This document shows positions 1 to 7,606 of a DNA stretch of 7,963 bases, piece by piece. Made by a program: the position numbers and the translations under genes. Source of the DNA: Halieaceae bacterium (lineage in GTDB: Bacteria; Pseudomonadota; Gammaproteobacteria; Pseudomonadales; Halieaceae). The stretch is from assembly GCA_002705465.1 (NCBI GenBank), contig PAGS01000075.1, forward strand, positions 1 through 7,963, read 5' to 3'. Under the pieces are notes generated by a model. It saw only the letters and a list, made by a program, of their open reading frames with translations. It was not told the origin of the DNA and ran no database searches. Every line of letters begins with the position of its first letter. Position 1 is the first letter of the stretch.

Positions 1-309
1 AAGCCCGCCCATGCTGTGGCCAAACAGGAACACGGGCCGCTCCGGATACCACTCGTCGATGCGAGCAAGGAGTGCCCGCATCGGTCCGAGGTATTCGGAG
101 AACGCTTTCAGGTAAACCCGAGCACCCGGCGAGGCACCATGGCCAATGTGGTCAGGGCCGACGACAGCGACACCGCGCTCATTGAAACGCTCGGCAACGT
201 GCTCATAGCGACCGGTATGCTCAGCAAGACCATGAGCGAGCAAGACGCAGGCCTTGGCGTCATCAACTGACCAGTGCCGATACTGAACACCGCTGGAGAG
301 ACTTTCCAT
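1..309 (-). CDS. alpha/beta hydrolase, monoacylglycerol lipase / lysophospholipase type (partial, C-terminus outside window)
   Basis: Only the first 103 residues are present; the frame stays open to the left edge. The reading frame shows LLAHGLAEHTGRY (residues 23-35, the HG oxyanion-hole segment), GPDHIGHGASPG (about 51-62) and FLFGHSMGGL (94-103). In the last, Ser99 is the predicted nucleophile of a GxSxG elbow. This order (HGxxEHxxRY, then D-xxGHG-S, then GHSMGG) is typical of the serine hydrolase family Hydrolase_4, which includes monoacylglycerol lipases and lysophospholipase L2-like enzymes. The catalytic Asp and His would lie beyond the edge. No signal peptide is visible, so it is probably cytoplasmic. 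ATG at 309-307 is the only ATG/GTG/TTG start after an in-frame stop at 330-328; no strong ribosome binding site precedes it. It begins 14 bp after the ilvE stop and is probably co-transcribed with ilvE. The exact substrate cannot be told. Confidence 0.87.
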   Translation of the reverse strand, partial: MESLSSGVQYRHWSVDDAKACVLLAHGLAEHTGRYEHVAERFNERGVAVVGPDHIGHGASPGARVYLKAFSEYLGPMRALLARIDEWYPERPVFLFGHSMGGL

Positions 310-323
310 CAGGCCCGTGTTGC

Positions 324-1250
324 CTAGTCAGCCACTGGCGCCAGCCACTCAGCGTACTGGGGTTGCTCGCCACGCACGGCTTCAAGATAAATGCTTTGCA
401 GTTTTTCCGTGATCGGACCGCGTGCACCGCTACCGATCGTCCGATTATCAACTTCGCGGATCGGTACCACTTCTGCGGCGGTGCCAGTGAAGAACGCCTC
501 ATCGGCGACATACACTTCGTCCCGGGTAATCCGCTTTTCCCTGACAGCCAGGCCCTGATCCGCTGCAATGCGGAAAATACTGTCTCGCGTAATCCCCTCC
601 AAACACGATGTCAGCTCCGGTGTGTAAAGGACACCATCGCGGACCAAGAAAAAATTCTCGCCGCTGCCCTCTGCAACGTAACCCTCGTTATCGAGAAGCA
701 AGGCCTCCTCGAAACCCGCATCCAGTGCTTCTCTGAGTGCCAGAATCGAATTAATGTAATTGCCGTTGGCCTTCGCCTTGCACATCGTGATGTTGACGTG
801 GTGGCGGGTGTAGCTCGACGTCGCAATACGGATACCTCGGTCTCTGGCCTCGGGGTCCATGTATGAAGGCCACGCCCAGGACGCCACCATGACATGGGTC
901 TTAAGGTTGTCGGCACGCAGGCCCATCCCCTCAGAGCCAAGGAAACACATGGGCCGGATGTACGCCTCATCCAGATCATTTGCGCTGACAACCTCACGTT
1001 GTGCTACGTTCAGGGTCTCTTTATCGTAAGGCATGTCCATGCGCAGAATGTGTGCCGAGCGGAATAGCCGGTCGGTGTGCTCCTTAAGACGGAAAATCGA
1101 CGTCCCTTCAGGGGTCTTGTAGGCGCGAACGCCCTCAAACACACCGAGGCCATAATGAAAGGTGTGGGTCAGCACATGAACCCGTGCTTCCTGCCAGGGC
1201 ACCATTTCACCATCTAGCCAGATGTGGCCGTTGAGTTGTGAGAGATCCAT
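324..1250 (-). CDS. ilvE: branched-chain amino acid aminotransferase IlvE
   Basis: This is a PLP-dependent fold-type IV transaminase. It catalyses the last step of valine, leucine and isoleucine synthesis, moving the amino group between glutamate and the branched 2-keto acids in the cytoplasm. The 308 residues match the usual length of about 305-310. Motifs seen are HYGLGVFEGVRAY (32-44); KAKANGNYINS (158-168) with Lys160 the expected PLP Schiff-base lysine; EGYVAEGSGENFF (189-201) with Glu194 expected to contact the PLP pyridine nitrogen; LEGITRDSI (217-225); and FFTGTAAEVVPI (253-264). The last is the GTAAE phosphate-binding loop. The start ATG at 1250-1248 has a good ribosome binding site (AAGGA, at 1261-1257, 6-base spacing). 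It lies 79 bp after glnE, an order also found in Pseudomonas. IlvE shares the branched-chain pathway with IlvD in this window. The ORF is intact. D-amino acid transaminase and 4-amino-4-deoxychorismate lyase share the fold but fit this sequence less well. Confidence 0.97.
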   Translation of the reverse strand: MDLSQLNGHIWLDGEMVPWQEARVHVLTHTFHYGLGVFEGVRAYKTPEGTSIFRLKEHTDRLFRSAHILRMDMPYDKETLNVAQREVVSANDLDEAYIRPMCFLGSEGMGLRADNLKTHVMVASWAWPSYMDPEARDRGIRIATSSYTRHHVNITMCKAKANGNYINSILALREALDAGFEEALLLDNEGYVAEGSGENFFLVRDGVLYTPELTSCLEGITRDSIFRIAADQGLAVREKRITRDEVYVADEAFFTGTAAEVVPIREVDNRTIGSGARGPITEKLQSIYLEAVRGEQPQYAEWLAPVAD

Positions 1251-1315
1251 CAGGTTTCCTTAATTTTTTTGTCAGCCGGTCCCGGCAAGCGCGCTTTACC
1301 CGTCACGCGGGCCAT
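1250..1315 (-). CDS. candidate 21-codon leader ORF overlapping the ilvE start
   Basis: An ATG at 1315-1313 opens a 21-residue frame that begins MARVTGKARLPG and ends in DKKIKET. It stops at a TGA whose final A is the first base of the ilvE ATG (TGATG). The ilvE ribosome binding site lies inside its last codons, which is the geometry of translational coupling. The peptide is basic (R3, K7, R9, K16, K17, K19). It has only one Leu, one Ile and one Val, so it is not a classical branched-chain attenuator peptide. No convincing Shine-Dalgarno precedes its ATG, and the overlap could be chance. This is a possibility, not a firm gene. Confidence 0.17.
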   Translation of the reverse strand: MARVTGKARLPGPADKKIKET

Positions 1316-1329
1316 GAATTCTAACCCGA

Positions 1330-4277
1330 CTACAGTCCGGGTAATAATGATTCTGCAACGCGGCGCACCTGCTCTCGTTGAGACGAGTAAGCCGCATCAC
1401 TTACTCGGGGCCCCAGTCCCTCGAGGGTCAGTACGTGAATAGCGCCTCTGTAAGCCAGATACGCCTCCGACAGCGCCGAGGCGTCGGCCGGCGAAATCAA
1501 CAGCTTCTGCCCAAGCGCTTCTAGCAAACGAATCACATCAGACCACTTCGTCAGTGAAGGAAATTCGTCCGCATGCGCCAACACCAAAAACTGCACCACA
1601 AACTCAATGTCCACAATACCGCCCGGATCCCGCTTTAGATCAAACCGCGTCGCGTTGTCTTTCTGTGCTGTCAATTCGGAACGCATTCGAGCTCGCATTT
1701 CGCAGACGGTCGTAGCCAGCGCCTCGCGCTCTCTCGGTAAGGCCAGAACCTCTCGGCGAAGCGCCTCCAATCGCTCACGAAGCGCGACGTCCCCAGCAAC
1801 GGGCCGCGCCCGCACCAACGCCTGATCCCCCCAACCCACGCTGACTCCAACTGGTAACGCCGGAGCCCTGCAAAACTGGTGGCGACCAAGCCGGACTCAC
1901 CATCGGGTCTTAACCGAAGGTCGACCTCATACAAGCGCCCCGAGTGAGTGCGGGCGGACAGCACGTGCACGACTCTCTGCGCGAGCCGCGTGTAAAACCG
2001 CGTATTGTCGGTGACGCGTGGCCCGGCTGTTTCCCCCTCAGCACCGTCAAATACAAAAACCAGGTCAAGATCGGATCCATAGCTCAGCTCCAGACCGCCC
2101 AGCTTGCCGTATGCCATCACCGCAAAACCCGTTGACTGGCCCTGCGGCTCACCGTAGCGCGTTACCAACTCTGCGCGCGCCACGGCCACGGCTTGTTCAA
2201 TCATCACCTCAGCCAGAAAGCTCAGATTGTCACTCACCTTCATGAGTGGCAGCGTGTTGGTCAGCTCACTGGCCGCGACACGGAGCAACACACCCTCCTT
2301 GATTCGACTCAGCGCGCTCATCTGCCCCTCAAGATCTTCTTCAGGTATCCGGAGCAGTTGCTGCCTCACCAGAGACTGCAACTCATCCCGGCTTGGCGCG
2401 CTGTACAGCGTCGACTCATGGAGCAGCTCATCCACGAGCTCCGGGCGGGAGGCTAATCTGTCCGCAATCCATGTGCTTGCTGCAACAAGGGAGAGCAAGT
2501 GCCCCAGTGCTCCGGGGTTTTCCTGCAACAGCACGAGGTATGCGCTTCTGCGGCATACCGACTTGATGAAGGGCAGACTGCGAATAAGCGCCTGATCTGG
2601 ATCGCGACTCTTTGCTGCTCCCTCACAAAGGAGCGGGAGAAATCCCTCGAGCCTGCGTCGCCCCTCGGGTTGCAGCGCAGCGATCCAGGTGCTGTCCAAA
2701 AGCCCTTCCAAAGCGGCCCAGCTTGCCTCAGGTCGGTGAAAACCCATTTCGCTGAGTGACGACACGTTGAGATCAGCGAAGGCGATGCGCGGGCCCCGCT
2801 TAGCCACTTCGGCATGAGTCGTGACCTTTGACGAGGGCTCGGCGATCAGGTCGTTAAAAAGTGAACCGACCTCTCTGCGTGCCTCAACGAGGTGGGCCTG
2901 AAGTGTGTCCCAGCTCGCAAAACCCGCTAACAATGCCAGCTGTGAGCGCTCCAGAGGCGAGTCAGGTATTGCCTGAGTTTGTGTGTCCCGCATCGCCTGC
3001 AAGGCGTGCTCAACTCGGCGCAACAGTCGGTAGTGCACTGCCAAACGCTCAGCTTGCTCGGAGGGGATGATGTCGGCCTGCGATAACGCTGGCAAAGCGT
3101 TGAGCAGGGGCCTCAGTCGAAGCTCAGCGAGCCGGCCACCGTGAATCAGCTGGAGGCTCTGTACGACAAATTCGATCTCTCGAATACCGCCTGCACCGCG
3201 CTTCAAATCGGTTTCCATGCCAAGTCGCGCGACCTCGGCACGCATCATGGCCTTCATCTCGCGAAGCGCGGCAATCACCGAAAAGTCGATGTAACGGCGA
3301 TAAATAAAAGCATCCAGCATTGCCATTAAGGCGGCTCTTGCCGCCGGGCTCCCGGTGACAGGCCTCGCCTTGATCATGGCGTAGCGCTCCCACTCGCGAC
3401 CCTGCTCCTGGTAATAAACCTCCAGCGCGCTGAAGGCACCCACCAGCGCGCCACTGTCCCCATAGGGCCTGAGCCGCATATCGACCCTGAAGACAAAACC
3501 TTCCTGCGTGACGGCATCAAGCAGGCGGATCACCATCTGACCAAGCCGGGTGAAATAGGACTGATTGTCGAGCTGCTGTGCCCCTCCCCCGGTCATGCCG
3601 GCCTCTGGGTACGCAAAAATGAGGTCTATATCAGAGGAAAAATTAAGCTCTTCGCCTCCAAGCTTCCCCATCGCTAGCACGACCAGTGACTGGGGTGTAC
3701 CCGACTCCTTTCCGACAGGGGTGCCGTGCTTTTTCTGCAACGTGACGTCAGCGAAGCTTAGCGCGGCACGGATGGAGCAGTCAGCGAGCGCGCTGAGCTC
3801 GCTACTGGACGTGTCGATCGACGAGAGCTGCGTCGTATCTCGCCAGAAAATCCGCAACATCTGCTGATGACGAAAACGACGGAGTCCCGTCATAACCGAT
3901 GCCTCACTTAGTGGCTCGGTCAATACCTTTGCGAGCGCATCGTCCCAATCTTCGGGACCCCAATTTCGCTCTGATAAAAGGCCGCCCTCAGCAAGCTGAG
4001 CACAAAGCCAGTCGCAGTGGCGTGCAATCTGCTCAACGAAGAAATCACTTCCGGCCAGCATAGAGTGAAGCGCGACCAGTTGGCCCTGTGCTCGAGCCAG
4101 CTCCATAAGCCTCGCTATTGCACCCTCTCCGAGATGGGCTGACAGACGGGTCATCGCGTCGCGTGCGCAATCCGCTTGCCAATCCGGCATGTTGGGCGCT
4201 ATCGACATATATCGATCCGGGTCCTCAATGAGACTGGGATAGCCTATCGGCATGGAGAAGCCCTCGCCACTCGGCAT
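1330..4277 (-). CDS. glnE: bifunctional glutamine synthetase adenylyltransferase/deadenylase GlnE, interrupted by a one-base frameshift
   Basis: GlnE attaches AMP to, or removes it from, a tyrosine of each glutamine synthetase subunit, under control of PII protein and glutamine. The N-terminal adenylyl-removing nucleotidyltransferase domain shows GKLGGEELNFSSDIDLIFAY (204-223), VDMRLRPYGDSG (265-276) and DLKRGAGGIREIEFVVQ (357-373). The C-terminal adenylylating domain repeats the pattern with YGKLGGLELSYGSDLDLVF (723-741) and VDLRLRPDGESG (785-796). The frame then breaks after Trp814. The remaining 168 residues continue in the -1 frame from about 1836 to the TAG at 1330, with DQALVRARPVAGD and LKRDPGGIVDIEFVVQF. 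The uncorrected first ORF runs 54 nonsense residues to 1671. Joined, the protein is about 982 residues, against 946 in E. coli and about 980 in pseudomonads. The start may be ATG 4277 or ATG 4253 (codon 9), which has the better GAGG ribosome binding site. It is probably first in a glnE-ilvE-hydrolase unit and is divergent from argA. Confidence 0.95.
1827..1837 (-). other. glnE: frameshift site within glnE
   Basis: Read on the minus strand, the region is GCG TGG GTT GGG GGG ATC. GlnE proteins normally read AW-x-W-E-H-Q-ALVRAR here. Adding one G to the three-G run (the C run at 1835-1837) gives A-W-G-W-G-D-Q-ALVRAR, which keeps both tryptophans. Adding it to the six-G run (1827-1832) gives A-W-V-G-G-D-Q, the same length but losing the second tryptophan. 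Either one-base loss explains the break. The first is the better fit to the family. Confidence 0.85.
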
Positions 4278-4321
4278 CTCAGTACTGCGACGCCCAGATT
4301 TTTACCCTTTCTCGGGGTGGC

Positions 4322-4387
4322 ATGACTCGGGTAGGATTCGCCCTCCATAAAATGAAGCGCAGCCTGTTGAGCCGCAGGCTGTCTTAA
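4322..4387 (+). CDS. candidate 21-codon arginine-containing leader ORF before argA
   Basis: ATG at 4322 opens a 21-residue frame beginning MTRVGFALHKMK and ending RSLLSRRLS. It stops at TAA 4385-4387, eight bases before the argA ATG. Four of the 21 residues are arginine (R3, R13, R18, R19), notable in front of the first arginine-biosynthesis gene. A purine-rich GGGGTGG (4314-4320) precedes the ATG and could serve as a weak ribosome binding site. The last codons coincide with a hairpin at 4360-4381. Short Arg-rich frames arise easily in G+C-rich non-coding DNA. A -10-like TAAAAT at 4348 would, if real, start transcription downstream of this ATG. Treat it as a hypothesis. Confidence 0.2.
   Translation: MTRVGFALHKMKRSLLSRRLS
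4360..4381 (+). repeat. inverted repeat (7-bp stem) in the argA leader
   Basis: CAGCCTG (4360-4366) and CAGGCTG (4375-4381) are perfect inverted copies around an 8-base loop. They end 14 bases before the argA ATG and are followed by TCTTAAAT. In RNA this would form a stable G+C-rich hairpin just before the argA ribosome binding region. It could limit translation or act as a weak terminator or operator. The downstream T tract is too poor for a convincing intrinsic terminator. It does not resemble the A+T-rich ArgR box of E. coli. Confidence 0.55.
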
Positions 4388-4395
4388 ATAAGCTC

Positions 4396-5694
4396 ATGAC
4401 CCAAAACGATCATCACATCGCTTGGTTTCGCCAAACGGGGCCCTACATCAAGGCACACCGGGGGCGGACTTTTGTGATCTATCTCGGAAACGGCGCCCTC
4501 GAATCACCGGGACTCGTCACGCTGTTGCATGATCTGGCGTTGCTCCACTCGCTCGGCGTTCGACTGGTTGTGGTACACGCCACCCGAGAGGCAATCGACG
4601 CCGCTTTGCCACCAGAGTGCCATCCCGTATTTCATCATGGTTTCCGCGTCACTGACGATCGCACGCTTGCGATCGCCAGCGAAATTGCGGGCCGGCACAG
4701 GGTGAAGCTAGAACAGTTGCTGTCGATGGGTCTTCCCAACACCCCGCTACGAGGAGCAAGACTCAGAGTGCTGGGCGGTAATCTGGTCACGGCCAGACCA
4801 ATCGGCATTCACGACGGTGTGGACTGTCTGCACAGTGGCACGGTGCGACGCATTGACGCAAACGGTGTGCGGGGCATTCTCGAGCACAATGCGATTGCAC
4901 TGATCTCCCCACTGGGCTACTCCCCCGCGGGCGAACTCTTTAGTATCAGCGCCAGCGAGGTCGCCGAGCACGTTGCAGTCGCCATCGAAGCCGACAAGCT
5001 GATCTTTCTGGATCGCCATGAAGGTTTTACCGACGGCGATGGTAGCCTGATTCGACAAAGCACGATCGCCTCGGCAGAAGCATTAGAACTTGCTGATGAC
5101 GAACAGCGGCGCCTTCGTGATGCAGCCTGCCGTGCCTGTGCTCAGGGCGTTGCGCGGAGTCATGTACTCAGCTACGCCCGCGAAGGATCTCTGCTTGAAG
5201 AACTGTTCACGCACGACGGTTCAGGCACGCTTATCGCTCAAAATCCCTACGAACAGGCACGCGGCGCAGAAATAGAGGACATCGCCAGTATTCTGGAGCT
5301 CATTAGACCACTTGAGCAAAGTGGCACGTTGGTGAGGCGATCACGAGAGCGCTTGGAAGAAGAGATCAGCCATTTCTCAATTCTCGAGAGAGATGGTCGG
5401 GTGCTTGCTTGCGCCGCACTGTACCCCTACCGCGATGAGCGCGTCGGAGAAATCGCCTGCGTCGCCACGCACCCTGACTACCGGGGCGCGGGACGGGCCC
5501 GGCAGCTGTTGAGCGAACTGCTAAATCAAGCCAAAGCCCAATCTCTTGATCACGTATTTGTGCTCACCACCCAGAGCACACATTGGTTTCTTGAGCAGGG
5601 CTTTGAGGCAGCCAGCATGGAACAGTTGCCCGTAGAAAAAAAACGACTCTATAACTGGCAGCGCAGTGCTTCGGTGCTGCGAAGAGCTGTCTGA
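4396..5694 (+). CDS. argA: N-acetylglutamate synthase ArgA (amino-acid acetyltransferase)
   Basis: ArgA transfers acetyl from acetyl-CoA to glutamate, the first committed step of arginine synthesis, and in this family is feedback-inhibited by arginine. The 432 residues equal the length I recall for pseudomonad ArgA, which supports the ATG at 4396 despite a weak ribosome binding site (AATAAG). Residues about 20-285 form an amino-acid-kinase-like domain, with HSLGVRLVVVH (51-61), ARLRVLGGNLVTARPIG (121-137) and LISPLGYSPAGELF (169-182). The first strand ends FVIYLGNGAL (26-35), where a true N-acetylglutamate kinase would carry Lys-x-Gly-Gly. This domain is thus expected to be regulatory and non-phosphorylating. 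Residues about 290-432 form the GNAT acetyltransferase domain, with ACAALYPY (338-345), an acetyl-CoA loop DYRGAGRARQLL (361-372) and THWFLEQGFE (395-404). It is divergent from glnE and 58 bp upstream of ilvD, possibly in the same transcript. Confidence 0.96.
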   Translation: MTQNDHHIAWFRQTGPYIKAHRGRTFVIYLGNGALESPGLVTLLHDLALLHSLGVRLVVVHATREAIDAALPPECHPVFHHGFRVTDDRTLAIASEIAGRHRVKLEQLLSMGLPNTPLRGARLRVLGGNLVTARPIGIHDGVDCLHSGTVRRIDANGVRGILEHNAIALISPLGYSPAGELFSISASEVAEHVAVAIEADKLIFLDRHEGFTDGDGSLIRQSTIASAEALELADDEQRRLRDAACRACAQGVARSHVLSYAREGSLLEELFTHDGSGTLIAQNPYEQARGAEIEDIASILELIRPLEQSGTLVRRSRERLEEEISHFSILERDGRVLACAALYPYRDERVGEIACVATHPDYRGAGRARQLLSELLNQAKAQSLDHVFVLTTQSTHWFLEQGFEAASMEQLPVEKKRLYNWQRSASVLRRAV

Positions 5695-5742
5695 CCTCAA
5701 CCACACGGCGGTGGTAAGCTAGCCGCCCTCCTTGACATCATC

Positions 5743-5748
5743 GGAGAG
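5743..5748 (+). promoter_or_regulatory. ilvD: ribosome binding site that fixes the ilvD start
   Basis: GGAGAG lies just upstream of ATG 5753, with 6 bases between GGAG and the start. The open frame extends upstream to a TTG at 5732, adding seven residues (MTSSESS). The extension has no ribosome binding site and the family begins M-P-x-Y-R-S, so ATG 5753 is chosen. Confidence 0.8.
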
Positions 5749-5752
5749 TTCG

Positions 5753-7597
5753 ATGCCCCAATATAGATCCCGCACCTCGACCGCCGGGCGCAACATGGCG
5801 GGCGCACGCGCGCTGTGGCGGGCCACCGGCATGCAGGATGAAGACTTCGAAAAGCCGATTATCGCGGTGGTCAATTCCTTCACCCAGTTTGTGCCAGGAC
5901 ATGTGCATCTCAAGGATCTTGGGCAGCTGGTCGCGCGGGAAATCGAGGCCGCTGGCGGCGTCGCAAAAGAATTCAATACGATCGCGGTGGACGACGGTAT
6001 CGCCATGGGGCACGACGGCATGCTTTACAGCTTGCCCTCAAGAGACCTGATCGCCGATTCGGTTGAGTATATGGTCAACGCACACTGCGCCGATGCGATG
6101 GTGTGTATTTCCAACTGTGACAAGATCACACCGGGCATGCTCAACGCCGCCATGCGGCTAAATATTCCGGTGGTATTTGTTTCGGGCGGCCCCATGGAGG
6201 CGGGAAAGACAGCACTGTCTGAGCACAAATTGGATCTGGTCGATGCCATGGTGATCGCCGCCGATTCCAGCGCGGACGATGCCACCGTCGAGGCATATGA
6301 GCGCTCTGCGTGCCCCACCTGCGGCTCGTGCTCGGGTATGTTCACCGCCAATTCGATGAACTGCTTGACTGAGGCGCTGGGCCTTAGCTTGCCGGGCAAC
6401 GGATCACTATTGGCGACTCATGCAGACCGCGAGCAACTGTTCCTGCGCGCCGGCCGGCTGATTGTTGAGCTGGCTCGTCGGTGGTACGAGCAAGATGATG
6501 CCACTGCCCTACCGCGGGAAATCGCCAGCCGCCGCGCCTTTGAAAATGCCATGAGTCTTGATATCGCCATGGGAGGCTCAACCAATACTATTCTGCATTT
6601 GCTCGCTGCCGCACAGGAAGCAGGGGTGGATTTCGATATGGCAGCCATCGATTCGCTGTCGCGGAAGATTCCGCAGCTTTGCAAGGTTGCGCCAAGTACC
6701 CCGCTCTACCATATGGAAGACGTACACCGCGCGGGTGGCGTGATGGCCATTCTCGGAGAGCTGGCGAGGGGCGAACTCTTACATCTCGACTGCCCGACAG
6801 TGCATAGCGCCAGTCTTAGCGAGGCGCTAACGCGCTGGGACATCATGCAGACTGACGCAGAGGATGTCCGCACGCTTTATGCTGCGGGCCCGGCGGGCAT
6901 TCCCACCCAACAAGCGTTTAGTCAGAACTTGCGATGGCCGAGCCTCGATACCGATCGCGAAGGCGGCTGTGTGCGCGAGATGGCCCATGCCTACTCCCAG
7001 GAGGGCGGACTAGCTGTATTGTTTGGCAATATCGCCGAGCAGGGCTGTGTGGTCAAAACGGCTGGCGTCGACGAGGAGTCACTGCAGTTCACGGGGCCGG
7101 CGCACGTCTGCGAGAGTCAAGAAGCGGCGGTGGCGGATATCCTCGAGGATCGCGTGAAAGCTGGTGATGTTGTGATCGTGCGTTACGAGGGGCCGCGAGG
7201 CGGGCCCGGAATGCAGGAGATGCTGTACCCGACCAGCTATCTCAAATCGAAGGGGCTGGGCAAAGCCTGTGCGTTAATTACGGACGGCCGGTTCTCTGGC
7301 GGCACCTCGGGGTTGTCGATCGGCCATGTCTCACCAGAGGCCGCGGGTGGCGGCGCCATAGCATTGATCGAACCGGGCGACCTTATTGAGATTGATATTC
7401 CTGCAAGAACCATCAACGTGAAAGTTGATGAAGCAACGTTCAACGAGCGCCGTACAGAGATGAATCAACGGGACCGGGCGTGGCAACCAGCGGTCGACCG
7501 CCCCCGACAGGTTTCAACAGCACTGAAGGTCTATGCGAGCATGGTGACCAGTGCCGACAAAGGCGCCATACGGGACAGCTCACTGATCGACGGATAA
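5753..7597 (+). CDS. ilvD: dihydroxy-acid dehydratase IlvD
   Basis: IlvD is an iron-sulphur, Mg-dependent dehydratase. It converts 2,3-dihydroxy-isovalerate and 2,3-dihydroxy-3-methylvalerate to the 2-keto acids that IlvE then aminates to valine and isoleucine. The 614 residues match the family (616 in E. coli). Motifs seen are [15 protein letters not shown] (13-27); [20 protein letters not shown] (78-97) with an acidic pair likely to bind Mg; [12 protein letters not shown] (118-129) with Cys122 a cluster ligand and Lys124 the usual modified lysine; and [18 protein letters not shown] (187-204) with further cluster cysteines. Later come [10 protein letters not shown] (270-279), [15 protein letters not shown] (477-491) and [17 protein letters not shown] (509-525), whose serine in FSGG is the expected catalytic base. 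It is complete and looks functional. It follows argA by 58 bp and converges on the DUF6279-like gene, with a hairpin over its stop codon. Phosphogluconate dehydratase (Edd) is homologous but diverges from these motifs. Confidence 0.98.
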   Translation: MPQYRSRTSTAGRNMAGARALWRATGMQDEDFEKPIIAVVNSFTQFVPGHVHLKDLGQLVAREIEAAGGVAKEFNTIAVDDGIAMGHDGMLYSLPSRDLIADSVEYMVNAHCADAMVCISNCDKITPGMLNAAMRLNIPVVFVSGGPMEAGKTALSEHKLDLVDAMVIAADSSADDATVEAYERSACPTCGSCSGMFTANSMNCLTEALGLSLPGNGSLLATHADREQLFLRAGRLIVELARRWYEQDDATALPREIASRRAFENAMSLDIAMGGSTNTILHLLAAAQEAGVDFDMAAIDSLSRKIPQLCKVAPSTPLYHMEDVHRAGGVMAILGELARGELLHLDCPTVHSASLSEALTRWDIMQTDAEDVRTLYAAGPAGIPTQQAFSQNLRWPSLDTDREGGCVREMAHAYSQEGGLAVLFGNIAEQGCVVKTAGVDEESLQFTGPAHVCESQEAAVADILEDRVKAGDVVIVRYEGPRGGPGMQEMLYPTSYLKSKGLGKACALITDGRFSGGTSGLSIGHVSPEAAGGGAIALIEPGDLIEIDIPARTINVKVDEATFNERRTEMNQRDRAWQPAVDRPRQVSTALKVYASMVTSADKGAIRDSSLIDG

Positions 7598-7606
7598 CCG
7601 TCGTTT
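7588..7606 (+). terminator. candidate short hairpin terminator spanning the ilvD stop codon
   Basis: CGACGG (7588-7593) and CCGTCG (7598-7603) form a perfect 6-bp stem around the loop ATAA, then TTT. The loop contains most of the TAA stop of ilvD. It sits in the 7-bp gap between converging genes, where a terminator is expected. The stem and T run are short, and no T run follows on the minus strand. It would be at best a weak terminator for the plus-strand transcript. Confidence 0.4.

Noticed and set aside
16..270. Plus-strand 84-codon open frame over the hydrolase gene
   Set aside because: The minus-strand frame through this stretch encodes a clear alpha/beta hydrolase with a GHSMGG motif that runs off the window, so the plus-strand frame is a shadow.
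1264..1286. Inverted repeat GCCGG-TC-CCGGC beside a seven-T run in the glnE-ilvE gap, as a terminator
   Set aside because: On the transcribed minus strand the run is A and follows the stem; on the plus strand the T run precedes the stem. Neither gives the terminator order, and the loop would be only two to four bases.
1330..1839. A separate 169-residue gene after glnE
   Set aside because: Its sequence (DQALVRARPV and DPGGIVDIEFVVQF) is the C-terminal part of GlnE. It is the downstream half of a frameshifted gene, starting at an arbitrary GTG.
4322..4353. argA promoter with -10 TAAAAT (4348-4353) and -35-like ATGACT (4322-4327)
   Set aside because: The -10 box is good, but the spacing is 20 bases and the -35 is poor. 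Promoter-like hexamers are common in such regions, so I do not annotate it.
4656..4676. Inverted repeat CGATCGC...GCGATCG, including the octamer GCGATCGC, inside argA
   Set aside because: It lies wholly within conserved coding sequence and has no partner sites nearby. A single copy gives no reason to infer a role.
5691..5727. Promoter-like CTGACC/TAAGCT pair and a GGCGG...CCGCC inverted repeat between argA and ilvD
   Set aside because: The hexamers match the consensus weakly. The 5-bp stem has an 11-base loop and no T run. Chance is sufficient explanation.
6025..6399. Long open frames antisense to ilvD, and similar ones over glnE and ilvE
   Set aside because: They lie fully inside genes with clear family motifs, have no recognisable motifs of their own, and are expected from codon bias in G+C-rich DNA.
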